In this document: positions 48,516 through 57,591 of the stretch, in pieces | Layout: the number at the start of each line of letters is the position of its first letter | Numbering within the stretch: the first letter of the stretch is position 1 | Assembly (NCBI GenBank): GCA_016278505.1 | Contig: JADQBQ010000024.1 | Span: 62,001-126,000 of the forward strand | Length of the DNA stretch: 64,000 nucleotides | Reading direction: 5' to 3' | DNA from: Clostridiales bacterium | Lineage (GTDB): Bacteria > Bacillota > Desulfotomaculia > Desulfotomaculales > VENG01 | Position numbers and translations under genes: made by a program | Notes under the pieces: model-generated | Database searches by the model: none | The model's input: the letters and a program-made list of their open reading frames with translations, nothing else | Told to the model about the DNA's origin: nothing

Positions 48516-50346
48516 CAGCATTGCCACCTTTTTTTCTGTTAATCCAGCGCCGGCTTATAGGTGGCTGGCTCTTGATCTTACGGGGAGCAATGGACCCCGG
48601 GCGTTCCTCTTGCTGCCATATTGGCTTTCTCCATATAACATCTCCACCCTCAGCTTTCACACCCAGCGGGGATAAAAAGGGAACGCCGAAGGATTTTAAG
48701 CTGGACAGGTGGTTTAAATGAATAAAAAAACCCAGCACAATACCGAAGAAACCAAACAGACCACCGAGAACAATGTACACAAACCGCACAGCCCTTATGG
48801 AAAAAGCAAGGGTATAATTTGGCACAGTGAAGGAACCAATAGCTGTGACAGCCACAATGACAATTAATATAGGGCTTACTACTTTGGCTGCCACGGCCGC
48901 CTGCCCCAGTATAAGGGCCCCCACAATACCAAGAGTGGGCCCTATTACGCCTGGAACTCTGATTCCAGCTTCCCTAATCAATTCAAAGGATATCTCCATA
49001 ATTAAAACTTCCACTATAGTTGGAAAAGGTACCTGCTCCCGCGCACCTGCAATGGCCATTAATAAGTCAGTGGGTATCATTTCATGGTGATACGCGTTTA
49101 CAGCCACATAAATACCGGGCAAAAAGGTGGCCAAGAACACACCAACTAAGCGCAGCATACGCAGCAGAGAACCATAAGGCCACCTTAAGTAAGCATCTTC
49201 CGCACTCTGCAGTATCCCGAAAAGGTTCATGGGAAAAACAAGCACATGCGGTGACCCATCCATTAAAACAGCTACTTTACCTTCAATAATATGGTTTATC
49301 ACCCTGTCCGGCCGTTCGGTGCTAAGCACCTGGGGGGCAAGGGCATATGTCTTATCCTCTATAAATTGTTCCAGAATACCGCTGGTACCCACATAATCAG
49401 TTTCCAGCATCTCAATGCGCCTCTTTGCCTCTTGTACCAGATCCTGGTTTACCACTCCGTCCAGATACATTATGCCGCAATTGATACGGTCCTTGTTGCC
49501 CACCTTAAATATTTCCGTCACCAGGTCAGGGGAATGAAATGCTTTACGAATAAGGGCGGTATTAACCCGAAAGGTTTCGTTAAATGCCTCATGCGGTCCC
49601 CGTACCACCATTTCCACTTCCGGTTTACCCACATTGCGGTGCTCCCACCCCTTCGTTTCCATCACCAGGGCTTTATCTACACCTTCAATTAAAATTACCG
49701 TATCGCCGTTTAACACCCCGTCGATGGTTGCCCGCATGAGTTCAAATATCTCAACCTGATTGCCCGGAAGCAGCCTCTCGCGCACCACGTCTTCAAGATT
49801 ACCCTCTTGTGCATCTAACCGCAGCCGGCTGAGAAGCATCAGAGGCTGCAGCACAGAATCATTCTGAATCGCTTTGTCAGTCATGCCGTCAATGTAAATA
49901 GCAATAGCCCGCACTGGGTTATCGATGCCAATGGAAAATTCTCTAAATACCACATCATTGTTTTTAGGTACGTGGAAAACTCTCTTTAAATAAGCCACAT
50001 CCTGATCCAAATGGCCAGACACTTTTAGTTTGCCCGGATCAATCACCGGTTCCGGTTTTTCTTGCGCAGCGCCTTTTTCGATATTATCTTTATGATTTTG
50101 CGCACCGGAGCCGGGTCGTACCGGCTTACGCATACCTCTGGACCTGCCCCTGCTTTTTACGGTACGTTCTTTTTCTTTAGATGCACCCGGTTCATTCTGG
50201 TTTGTTTGAGCAGGTCCACCATCCTTATAATCCCCGGTATCTTCGCCTGGGCCTGCAGTTTTATTACCTGTATCCGCGAGCTCGAATGACATTCCCCGGG
50301 GTTCTTGAAAGGTTAAAGTTTCTTTTAACCTCTGCCAGACTGAAAT
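48502..50346 (-). CDS. Spore germination protein, GerA family
   Basis: A subunit of the receptor. The protein (about 614 residues) has a long hydrophilic N-terminal linker rich in Lys, Arg, Glu and Gly (about 15-110), the conserved domain from HLDQDVAYLKRVF to about residue 350, and a C-terminal membrane domain with several helices containing FPTIVEVLIMEISFELIREA. The start is uncertain: the only strong ribosome-binding site, AAGGAGG, lies 8 bases before an ATT codon at 50346. An ATG at 50406 and another at 50292 lack good sites. Confidence 0.9.
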   Translation of the reverse strand: MSVWQRLKETLTFQEPRGMSFELADTGNKTAGPGEDTGDYKDGGPAQTNQNEPGASKEKERTVKSRGRSRGMRKPVRPGSGAQNHKDNIEKGAAQEKPEPVIDPGKLKVSGHLDQDVAYLKRVFHVPKNNDVVFREFSIGIDNPVRAIAIYIDGMTDKAIQNDSVLQPLMLLSRLRLDAQEGNLEDVVRERLLPGNQVEIFELMRATIDGVLNGDTVILIEGVDKALVMETKGWEHRNVGKPEVEMVVRGPHEAFNETFRVNTALIRKAFHSPDLVTEIFKVGNKDRINCGIMYLDGVVNQDLVQEAKRRIEMLETDYVGTSGILEQFIEDKTYALAPQVLSTERPDRVINHIIEGKVAVLMDGSPHVLVFPMNLFGILQSAEDAYLRWPYGSLLRMLRLVGVFLATFLPGIYVAVNAYHHEMIPTDLLMAIAGAREQVPFPTIVEVLIMEISFELIREAGIRVPGVIGPTLGIVGALILGQAAVAAKVVSPILIVIVAVTAIGSFTVPNYTLAFSIRAVRFVYIVLGGLFGFFGIVLGFFIHLNHLSSLKSFGVPFLSPLGVKAEGGDVIWRKPIWQQEERPGSIAPRKIKSQPPISRRWINRKKGGNADDYQ

Positions 50347-50514
50347 GGGCCCCGCCTCCTTTTTGAAAACCAAAGAATAACAGCAGTTATTATCTTTTGC
50401 CAGCATTGGGTTAATTATGTTAATCAGAAACCAAAAAGAAATCAAATTGCAGGAAGGTTATTGGAGAAATCAGGTTAAATTAAAGTATTATATAGAAAAA
50501 TTACCGGACAAGGT

Positions 50515-51621
50515 GTGATTTATATTTTAGATAATGAATTACTGGTGATGTACGGTGACAGTCCCAAAACCATGATTAAAACCATGTTAGATAAAACGGA
50601 GTTTTTAAAAGAGGTCCCTAAAAACAATCTCATTGGAATCAAACCCAATTTAGTACTGGCCAAGCCCTCAGCATCAGGTGCAACCACCGACCCCGAACTA
50701 GTTTCCGGTCTAATAGAATTTTTGCAAGCAAGGAATTATAACAATATTAAAATACTCGAAAGTTCCTGGGTTGGCGACAAGACCTCACAGGCCTTCCGAA
50801 TATGCGGCTATGAAGAATTAGCACAACGGTACAACATACAGCTGGTGGACCTGAAAAAAGATGAGTATGTTCACTTTGCATTTGGTGATTTCGATTTAAA
50901 AGTAAGTAAGAGTGTAACAGAAGTGGACTACCTGATAAATGTGCCTGTATTAAAGGCCCACTGCCAAACCAAACTTACATGTGCCTTAAAAAACCTTAAG
51001 GGATGCATTCCGGACAGTGAAAAACGCAGGTTTCATACCCAGGGATTACACAAACCCATAGCCTACCTGAACAAAGCCATCAAGACTAATCTAGTGATAG
51101 TGGACGGAATTATTGGAGACCTTACCTTTGAGGAAGGCGGTAACCCCGTGCAAATGAACAGGGTCATTATCGGAAAGGATCCAGTTCTAATGGATTCTTA
51201 TGCCTGTGAACTTCTTGGCTATACCCGGTCAGACATTGAATACATTTATCTAGCAGAAAAAATGGGGGTGGGCAAAGGGGATTTGGCCCAGGCCAGAGTA
51301 TATGAATTAAACAAAGACAGCAAGCCTAAACAAAAGATGGAGCCAACTGAAAAAGTGCAGCAATTAGCCCGGTGGATAGAAGAAGATAATGCATGCTCAG
51401 CCTGTTACGGAAGCCTCATTCATGCCTTAGAGAGGCTGCGGGAAAAAGGTAAGCTGGACAAGTTAGAAAAGCAAATTGCCATTGGGCAAGGCTATAAAAA
51501 CAAGCCTGTAAAGACAATCGGCATAGGCAACTGTACTCAAAGCGCCATACACCATGTTCCCGGTTGCCCGCCCAAGGCCAGTGACGTAGTTAAAGAATTG
51601 GAAAACATACTCGGGGAGTGA
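50515..51621 (+). CDS. DUF362 domain-containing protein
   Basis: A 368-residue protein of the DUF362 family, whose function is unknown; members are often linked to Fe-S or redox proteins. It has IGIKPNLVLAKPSASGATTD, VPVLKAHCQTKLTCALKNLKG and VDGIIGDLTFEEGG, the family core, and a C-terminal part with CSACYGSL and two further cysteines (NCTQ, PGCPP) that could bind a metal. GTG start, with only a modest ribosome-binding site. It is transcribed divergently from the ger operon. Confidence 0.85.
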   Translation: MIYILDNELLVMYGDSPKTMIKTMLDKTEFLKEVPKNNLIGIKPNLVLAKPSASGATTDPELVSGLIEFLQARNYNNIKILESSWVGDKTSQAFRICGYEELAQRYNIQLVDLKKDEYVHFAFGDFDLKVSKSVTEVDYLINVPVLKAHCQTKLTCALKNLKGCIPDSEKRRFHTQGLHKPIAYLNKAIKTNLVIVDGIIGDLTFEEGGNPVQMNRVIIGKDPVLMDSYACELLGYTRSDIEYIYLAEKMGVGKGDLAQARVYELNKDSKPKQKMEPTEKVQQLARWIEEDNACSACYGSLIHALERLREKGKLDKLEKQIAIGQGYKNKPVKTIGIGNCTQSAIHHVPGCPPKASDVVKELENILGE

Positions 51622-51687
51622 AGCTCCGAGAGAAACGTTTTCCAAATAAACCTCTTTTAAAAAATATGTCGAAAAGGAGAGATTGGA

Positions 51688-51873
51688 GTGCCCATTGTAC
51701 AAATCGATATGTTGGACGGCCGAACCACAGAACAAAAAAGAAAGATGGCACAAGAGGTTACCGAAGCGATAGCAAAAAACTGTGACTGCCCGGCTGAAGC
51801 TGTTATCATTGTGCTTAGAGAGTCGCCTGGAGAACATATTGCCAAAGCCGGCAAACTGATGAGCGACAAGTAG
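51688..51873 (+). CDS. 4-oxalocrotonate tautomerase family protein
   Basis: A 61-residue tautomerase-superfamily protein. After Met removal, Pro2 (MPIVQIDMLDGRT) would be the catalytic base, and the EQKRKMAQEVTEAI helix follows the family. Arg in VLRESP fits the usual substrate-binding region. GTG start with GGAG 8 bases upstream. It lies 66 bases after the DUF362 gene; substrate unknown. Confidence 0.9.
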   Translation: MPIVQIDMLDGRTTEQKRKMAQEVTEAIAKNCDCPAEAVIIVLRESPGEHIAKAGKLMSDK

Positions 51874-51876
51874 CAA

Positions 51877-51892
51877 CCACGGGGACAGTTCT
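51877..51892. repeat. REP-like half element
   Basis: CCACGGGGACAGTTCT directly after the tautomerase stop shares its core with the full inverted element at 63,621-63,683 and with 11,503-11,513. No partner arm is seen here. Confidence 0.4.
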
Positions 51893-52249
51893 CTTGGCTA
51901 GTTCAGATACGAATAGTTGGTTCCTTTTTTTGATTGCATGCCTTCTGTAATAACAAAAGCTAACATATGCTACCCCATTTACTGCTGGTTTCTTTTTACT
52001 AAAAAAATTTGTCGAAAGACTTGCATCTTGCAAGAAATACCTTTATTATTTACAGAACTAGTCTAAAAATGTAGAATAATAGGTCCCAATAGACACTACC
52101 GACAAAAGACCATTGACAAACAATAGACAAACCCTGAGCGGTCATGTGAAAATTACATGATCGCTTTTTGGTACCTAAGAAGCGATAAAGGTTCATTAGA
52201 TTGGGCGATGCATGCTAAATTATTTTAGATTTAAAAAAGGAAATTAACT
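51893..52249. other. Non-coding interval before the GGDEF/HD-GYP gene
   Basis: About 360 AT-rich bases with no convincing gene. Around 52,090-52,131 GACA or GACAAA recurs at roughly 10-18 base spacing. A hairpin at 52,137-52,169 follows. AAAAAAGGAAA precedes the downstream ATG as ribosome-binding site. No c-di-GMP riboswitch core was seen. Confidence 0.5.
52137..52169 (+). terminator. Hairpin with T-run upstream of the GGDEF/HD-GYP gene
   Basis: Stem AGCGGTCATGT/ACATGATCGCT (11 bp, one G-U) with a 7-base loop, followed by T4. It could end transcription from the DUF362-tautomerase pair, or act as an attenuator in the leader of the sensor gene 80 bases downstream. Confidence 0.7.
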
Positions 52250-54388
52250 ATGAGAGTAAGCATTAAACAGAAAATGATGATTGCTTTTCTGGTATTAAGC
52301 ATTATCCCAATCACAATTTTTGGTTTTTTTTCATATCAGATAGCAGAAGAGATATTGTTGCAAAAGCTAAAGGATGAAAGCCTTACAACAGTGGAGAATG
52401 CAAACAAATTCTTCATCAAACAATTCATCAATTCATTAGAAAATGCCGTTAATGTATTTTCTAATGAACCCGCCCTGAAAAAAGTTATTTTTACGCCTAA
52501 CTCAATAGAGGAACCTTTAAATGAATGGTCTGCATACCTCAAATTGAACACGGATATATGGTATATTTACATGGGTACTGAAAAAGGTGACATGTATATG
52601 TCTCCCAGCTGGAAACCTCCAACCGGTTACGATCCACGCATTCGGCCTTGGTATCAGGAAGCTATTGCGCAAAAAGATAAGATCGTATGGACAAAGCCCT
52701 ATGTTGATCTTGTTTCCAATAGGCAAGTGGTCAGTGTTGTAAAGGCTATCATAAGTGAGGATAATTTAATAGGTGTATTTGCTATTGATACTTCTTTGTA
52801 TCAGATATCCAATATTATTAGAGAAATAAAACTCGGAGCTAATGGATATGCAATGCTTTTAGATGAACAAGGTTATGTAATTGCACACCCCAACACCGAA
52901 GATATAGGAACCCATATGGGGAATGCCGCATGGTTTAAAAGACTTAAAGGCCACTCGAAGGGGACAATGTATTTTGATCGCTTAGGTCATGACCTTTTTA
53001 TTAGTTATACAACTGTACCCAGGACTGGCTGGAAATTGGTTGCTTTTATACCTAGGACAGCACTACAAAGTGACATCTCTCCGATTAAAGAAAGGGCTTT
53101 AAACGTTGGGATAACAAGTTTACTTATAGCTATCCTAATTAGCATTTTTATTTCCAACGGCCTAGCAAGTAAAATCAATAGATTAATACACGCAATGACC
53201 GAGGTTGAAAATAATAATTTAAAGATTAGAATTAGTTACAACCCAACAGATGAAATTGAATTTCATAAACTCAGCGATAAATTTAATAACATGGTTTACA
53301 CTTTAGGGCAACTTAGTGAGGAACGCAATCAAAAAGAAAGAAACCTAAAATATTTAAGCAGGCACGATTCCTTAACAGGACTATTCAACCGGGCATATTT
53401 CGAAAATAAAATGCACCGTTTGATTGAAGAATTACGTTTTCCAATAGGTATCGTTGTATGTGATATCGATGGACTTAAGTTAATCAATGATACCATGGGA
53501 CATAGTGCCGGAGATAAAATGTTGATTACCGCATCTATAGTTATTAAGCGCTCTTTTCGTGAGAAAGACACCATGTGCCGTATTGGGGGCGATGAATTTG
53601 CGATTATAATGCCTAATACGGATGAGCAGGGGGTCGAATTGGCAATCCAACGATTAAAGACCATAGTTAAAAACCATAACCTGAAAAACCCCAAATTGCC
53701 GATAAGTATTTCCACCGGCTTCTCCATTGGATATAACAGGTCTAAAAAAGTAAGTGCGCTCTTTAAAGAAGCGGATAATAACATGTATAGAGAAAAATTG
53801 CATCAAAGGTTAAGTGCCCGTAGTGCTATAGTCCAAACGTTAATGAAGGCATTAGAGGCCAGAGATTTTATAACCGAAGGCCATGCAGACCGCTTGCAAG
53901 ATTTAGTGATTGATCTTGGATTAGAGGCTGGACTTAATGAGCACAGAATTTCGGACATGCGTCTTCTGGCCCAGTTCCATGACATTGGCAAAGTTGGCAT
54001 ACCTGACAGGATACTATTTAAACCCGGTCCCTTAGATGAAAGTGAAGTCATTGAAATGCAGCGGCACTGCGAAATTGGTTTTCGGATTGCTCAGTCATCC
54101 CCTGATCTTGTCCCCATCGCCGATTGGGTTTTAAAACATCACGAATCCTGGAACGGAGATGGATATCCTTTGGGCCTCAAAGGAAAACAAATACCCATCG
54201 AATGCCGTATTCTGGCAATTGCCGATTCCTATGACGCTATGACCAATGACCGTCCATACCGCAAAGGTATATCCCCTGATCAGGCGACATTTGAACTGAA
54301 AAGATGTGCAGGTATACAGTTTGATCCGGAGTTGGTAAAAAAGTTTATAAAAATATTAGAGGCACGAGACTTAATTAATATATTATAA
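52250..54388 (+). CDS. Membrane sensor with dCache, HAMP, GGDEF and HD-GYP domains
   Basis: A c-di-GMP signalling protein of 712 residues. Order: membrane helix (about 9-28), extracellular dCache-like sensor (about 30-280; contains YDPRIRPWYQEA), helix (285-303), HAMP (304-358), GGDEF (373-515) with GGDEF at 446-450 and an inhibitory RxxD site at 437-440, and HD-GYP (about 530-700) with HD at 577-578 and GYP at 638-640. Both active sites look intact, so it could make and degrade c-di-GMP. Base composition is AT-rich. Ligand unknown. Confidence 0.94.
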   Translation: MRVSIKQKMMIAFLVLSIIPITIFGFFSYQIAEEILLQKLKDESLTTVENANKFFIKQFINSLENAVNVFSNEPALKKVIFTPNSIEEPLNEWSAYLKLNTDIWYIYMGTEKGDMYMSPSWKPPTGYDPRIRPWYQEAIAQKDKIVWTKPYVDLVSNRQVVSVVKAIISEDNLIGVFAIDTSLYQISNIIREIKLGANGYAMLLDEQGYVIAHPNTEDIGTHMGNAAWFKRLKGHSKGTMYFDRLGHDLFISYTTVPRTGWKLVAFIPRTALQSDISPIKERALNVGITSLLIAILISIFISNGLASKINRLIHAMTEVENNNLKIRISYNPTDEIEFHKLSDKFNNMVYTLGQLSEERNQKERNLKYLSRHDSLTGLFNRAYFENKMHRLIEELRFPIGIVVCDIDGLKLINDTMGHSAGDKMLITASIVIKRSFREKDTMCRIGGDEFAIIMPNTDEQGVELAIQRLKTIVKNHNLKNPKLPISISTGFSIGYNRSKKVSALFKEADNNMYREKLHQRLSARSAIVQTLMKALEARDFITEGHADRLQDLVIDLGLEAGLNEHRISDMRLLAQFHDIGKVGIPDRILFKPGPLDESEVIEMQRHCEIGFRIAQSSPDLVPIADWVLKHHESWNGDGYPLGLKGKQIPIECRILAIADSYDAMTNDRPYRKGISPDQATFELKRCAGIQFDPELVKKFIKILEARDLINIL

Positions 54389-54420
54389 TCTTATCAAGGA
54401 CATACCATCAGGGGGGAAAA

Positions 54421-55692
54421 ATGAAATACAACAGAAAACCACAGCATAAGCCGGCGGGATTTGCCGGTATTCATTACGGCTTGGCCATACTGGTCATGGG
54501 CATGCTTGTTGTCGCCGGAGCTCTGGGACTGGCTCGTTTCGGGTATGGTATGATTCTACCGGCTATGCAGCAGCACCTTGGACTGACTCATGACCAAACA
54601 GGAATTATAGCCTCTGCCAACATGTTGGGCTACCTGGTCAGCGCGCTGGGCGCGGGAATGCTGGCGGCCAGGTTCGGGCCCCGGGTGGTGGTGGCCGCCG
54701 GGCTTCTCTGGACCGGTATCACCCTGGTCGTAACCGGCTTTGTGCAGGGCCCCAATACCGCCGCGCTAATACGTTTTCTTACCGGTGTGGGCAGCGCCGG
54801 TGGAAATGTGGCCATGATGGGACTGATTGCGGCCTGGTTTGCACCCTCCCGTCGGGGGATGGCTGCGGGATTCATGGTGGGTGGCTCGGGAATAGCCATT
54901 GCCTTTACCGGCTGGCTGATCCCTTACGTTAATTCAGTGTTTTCACAGGACGGCTGGCGTTACAGCTGGTTTATCCTGGGTGCCATTGTCATGGCCCTGG
55001 GTGTTGCTACCTGGCAAGTTCTGCGCAACAGCCCGGAAGAAAAAAAATTAGACCCCATAGGAGAGGCTCCGGTAATTGCCGTAAAAAAAGAGCAGGCACC
55101 TACCGGCTCAAGTATCAAAGATTTAGTCAGCATACCTTCTGTTCCTTGCCTGGCAGCGCAATATTTTTGTTACGGCTTTTCTTACATAATAATGGCCACC
55201 TTCCTGGTCAGTTATCTAATCGACGAGGTAAACTGCACGCAGGAACTAGCCGGTAGCATTTGGAGTACAGTAGGTTTTTTAAGCATCGGCAGCAGTGTTA
55301 TCTGGGGAATGCTATCGGACAAACTGGGTCGCAGGGAAATTTTAGTCACCTTGTTTTGTTGCCAGACCCTTGCCTATTCTTTACTGTTGTTTAAATTCTC
55401 CCAGGGATGGTTGTTATGGTTGCCCGCAATAATTTTCGGGCTGACGGCCTGGGGTGTGCCCAGCCTAACGGCTTCCTGCAGCGGCGATATCAGTGACGCC
55501 AAAAGGGCGCCTGCAGTCATTGGTTTTGTTACCTTCATATTCGGCTTTGGCCAGGTGCTGGGCCCCCTGCTATCGGGCTACATAAAGGAATATACTTTAT
55601 CTTTTCATGGAGCCTTTTTACTGGCCGCCGTGATGGCCCTTTTAGGGGCACTTTTCAGTTTAAGAATTGTGCTTCCCAAGGAAAGCCAATAA
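54421..55692 (+). CDS. MFS transporter
   Basis: Twelve-helix major facilitator of 423 residues; the N-terminal segment GLARFGYGMILPAMQ and the motif-A-like loops (ARFGPRVV; SDKLGRRE) are seen. It resembles YbfB/YjiJ-type and organic-acid antiporter families; the substrate cannot be inferred. ATG start with GGGGGG upstream. Its first 400 bases are markedly GC-rich compared with the gene before it. A broken amidohydrolase lies just after it on the other strand. Confidence 0.88.
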   Translation: MKYNRKPQHKPAGFAGIHYGLAILVMGMLVVAGALGLARFGYGMILPAMQQHLGLTHDQTGIIASANMLGYLVSALGAGMLAARFGPRVVVAAGLLWTGITLVVTGFVQGPNTAALIRFLTGVGSAGGNVAMMGLIAAWFAPSRRGMAAGFMVGGSGIAIAFTGWLIPYVNSVFSQDGWRYSWFILGAIVMALGVATWQVLRNSPEEKKLDPIGEAPVIAVKKEQAPTGSSIKDLVSIPSVPCLAAQYFCYGFSYIIMATFLVSYLIDEVNCTQELAGSIWSTVGFLSIGSSVIWGMLSDKLGRREILVTLFCCQTLAYSLLLFKFSQGWLLWLPAIIFGLTAWGVPSLTASCSGDISDAKRAPAVIGFVTFIFGFGQVLGPLLSGYIKEYTLSFHGAFLLAAVMALLGALFSLRIVLPKESQ

Positions 55693-55696
55693 CACG

Positions 55697-55900
55697 ACTT
55701 TGCTCAATGAATGGAAAGTCACTCCCGTATAAACCGAAATGTGGTATAACTACCTTTAATTCAGGCCACCTGTGCAGAACGTCCTTCAGATGTACCAACC
55801 CGATCAATGGATCACTTTGTGAATATGGGGCCGTTCCGGCATGAATGATAACCGACTTTTGTCTTTTATGTGCTTTTTCGTAGATCTCGGACCCATTTAT
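55697..55900 (-). pseudogene. Amidohydrolase (amidohydro_2) remnant
   Basis: A frame without a start codon reads VIIHAGTAPYSQSDPLIGLV, then HLKDVLHRWPELKVVIPHFG and directly LYGSDFPFIEQ. These are blocks of a metal-dependent amidohydrolase, but the IPHFG block and the GSDFPF block, normally tens of residues apart, are fused, so the middle is deleted. A stop lies immediately upstream. It ends against the MFS gene 3' end. Confidence 0.75.
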
Positions 55901-56078
55901 TTAATATCTTATTCGTGCCCGGGGACTGCCCCAATTTAATATGACAAGAAAACCCACTGACCTGATTTTAACCTGGTCAGTGGGTTTTCTTCCCTTGCTC
56001 GTCGAGTGACAGTTATAGACTGGGGGTGATACCTTCGCTGCACTTTGGAAATACTCGAAGGTTCTACTGTTTTAACCA
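55901..56078. other. Spacer with GGGGAC element between MFS and spoVR
   Basis: Holds a GGGGAC core (55,921), the bidirectional terminator at 55,946-55,991 and about 90 bases before spoVR ends. No further gene is seen. Confidence 0.5.
55946..55991. terminator. Bidirectional terminator between MFS and spoVR
   Basis: A 17-bp perfect stem AAGAAAACCCACTGACC/GGTCAGTGGGTTTTCTT with a 12-base loop. It lies between convergent genes and can terminate both. Confidence 0.9.
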
Positions 56079-57587
56079 CTAAACAAACTTCTTGCTAACT
56101 TTTTCGCCACTGTAGCTAAAAAGCACTTTTTTGCTGTCCAATACTGTTTCCAAATATACCGGTCTTCCCCATAGTTTGTAGACATGGGGCAGGGTGCGTT
56201 CGAGGTAGTAGACGTCTAGCTCTGCACCTTCGTAGGCATGGTGCAGGTAGAGTTCGCCCCTTTTGCCGTAGTCTCCGTCTTGGACAACAATGTATGGAAA
56301 ACCTGAGTTTACCATACTTGCTACTAAGCTATCCCTTACCTTTTGCCAGTCTTTTTCTACTATTTTCCACTCGTAACCCACTTTTTTGTACAGGTAGATG
56401 TCTTCCTGTTCTACAAATTCTTCTGTAAGACAGTTACGCAAGAAGGAGATGTCGTTATCTAATTCTCTGATTTCAAAGATTTTTTCCCGGCCTTCTCCAC
56501 CGGGGCGGCCGTATTTGATCCTGTCTTCTTCGCCGGGTTCATCCCAACGTTTTTCAATATACTCAAATAGTTTTAAACCCAGGAAGTAGGGGTTTAGGCG
56601 CACTTTTGAGGATTGGATAACACCGGAATGCAGTTTGGCGAATTCCAGGGATTCTTCCTCAGTCAAATCCATATCACGCATAATTCTCAGGTGCCAGTAT
56701 GTGGCCCAGCCTTCATTCATTATTTTGGTCTGCATTTGAGGCCAGAAGTAGAACATCTCCTCCCGAATGATAGAGATAATGTCCCGCTGCCAGTCCTCTA
56801 AATCCCTGCCGTATTCCATAATGAACAATAATAAATCCTTTTCGGGCTTTTTGGGAAACTTCTTGGCCTTTTGAGTATCATCTTTGCTTTCCTGTCCCTC
56901 CCCGAGATGATCCAGTTTCCATAGATCGTCATAGGGCGATTCTTGTTCACTGTGAGTATGCCCGCAGTTGCCACCCTCGCAGCCTTTATCTTTGCAGCTA
57001 TCTTTTCCGCAGCCCTTTCCACAACCTTCACCACCGCAGCACCCGCCGCTTTCCGACTTTTCAATGGCCGGTTCATTTTTACCGATATCCCGGTACGGGT
57101 CTATATGTTCCTGAATAGATATTACCGAATCCAAAAAAGACTCCACTTTTTCCCTACCGTGGGCAAATTCATATTGCCTTATTCTCTGCGCGGCCACGGA
57201 CATGGATTCCACCATCTGGCGGGAAGTGCGCTGGAAATAGTAATTATTTTTAAAGAAATCACAGTGGGCCAGCACATGCGCCATCACCATTTTATTCTGG
57301 ATGAGGGAATTACCCTCCAACAAAAAAGCATAGCACGGGTCGGAGTTAATTACCATTTCATATATTCGGCTGAGGTTATAGTCATACTGAGTTTTCATTT
57401 TATGGTAAGCCTTCCCGAAGCTCCAGTGCGAAAAACGGGTAGGCATACCGTATGCACCAAAGGTATACAGGATATCTGCCGGACAGATTTCAAAGTACAT
57501 ATCATAAAAGTCTAAGTTATAGCCCTTGGCGATGGCTGTGATTTGCTCTAAGGCTTTTTCCAGTTCATACTTTTCATTTATACTCAC
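56079..57587 (-). CDS. spoVR: SpoVR family protein (stage V sporulation R)
   Basis: Member of the SpoVR family, needed for spore cortex formation in Bacillus; biochemical role unknown. The 502-residue protein has ADILYTFGAYGMPTRFSHW (about 37-55), VMAHVLAHCDFF and FYFWPQMQTKIMNEGWATYW. An unusual glycine/cysteine-rich segment lies at about 181-212 with seven cysteines. GTG start with GGGAGGTGA upstream. It follows yhbH by 4 bases; prkA-yhbH-spoVR is a conserved trio. Confidence 0.94.
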   Translation of the reverse strand: MSINEKYELEKALEQITAIAKGYNLDFYDMYFEICPADILYTFGAYGMPTRFSHWSFGKAYHKMKTQYDYNLSRIYEMVINSDPCYAFLLEGNSLIQNKMVMAHVLAHCDFFKNNYYFQRTSRQMVESMSVAAQRIRQYEFAHGREKVESFLDSVISIQEHIDPYRDIGKNEPAIEKSESGGCCGGEGCGKGCGKDSCKDKGCEGGNCGHTHSEQESPYDDLWKLDHLGEGQESKDDTQKAKKFPKKPEKDLLLFIMEYGRDLEDWQRDIISIIREEMFYFWPQMQTKIMNEGWATYWHLRIMRDMDLTEEESLEFAKLHSGVIQSSKVRLNPYFLGLKLFEYIEKRWDEPGEEDRIKYGRPGGEGREKIFEIRELDNDISFLRNCLTEEFVEQEDIYLYKKVGYEWKIVEKDWQKVRDSLVASMVNSGFPYIVVQDGDYGKRGELYLHHAYEGAELDVYYLERTLPHVYKLWGRPVYLETVLDSKKVLFSYSGEKVSKKFV

Positions 57588-57591
57588 GGTG

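Noticed and set aside
52060-52080. AGAATAATAGGT shared with the region upstream of mrp (about 61,951)
   Set aside because: A single 12-base AT-rich match with different contexts; expected by chance in such sequence.
51893-52249. c-di-GMP riboswitch before the GGDEF/HD-GYP gene
   Set aside because: Neither the conserved GEMM core nor its tetraloop-receptor pattern could be found.
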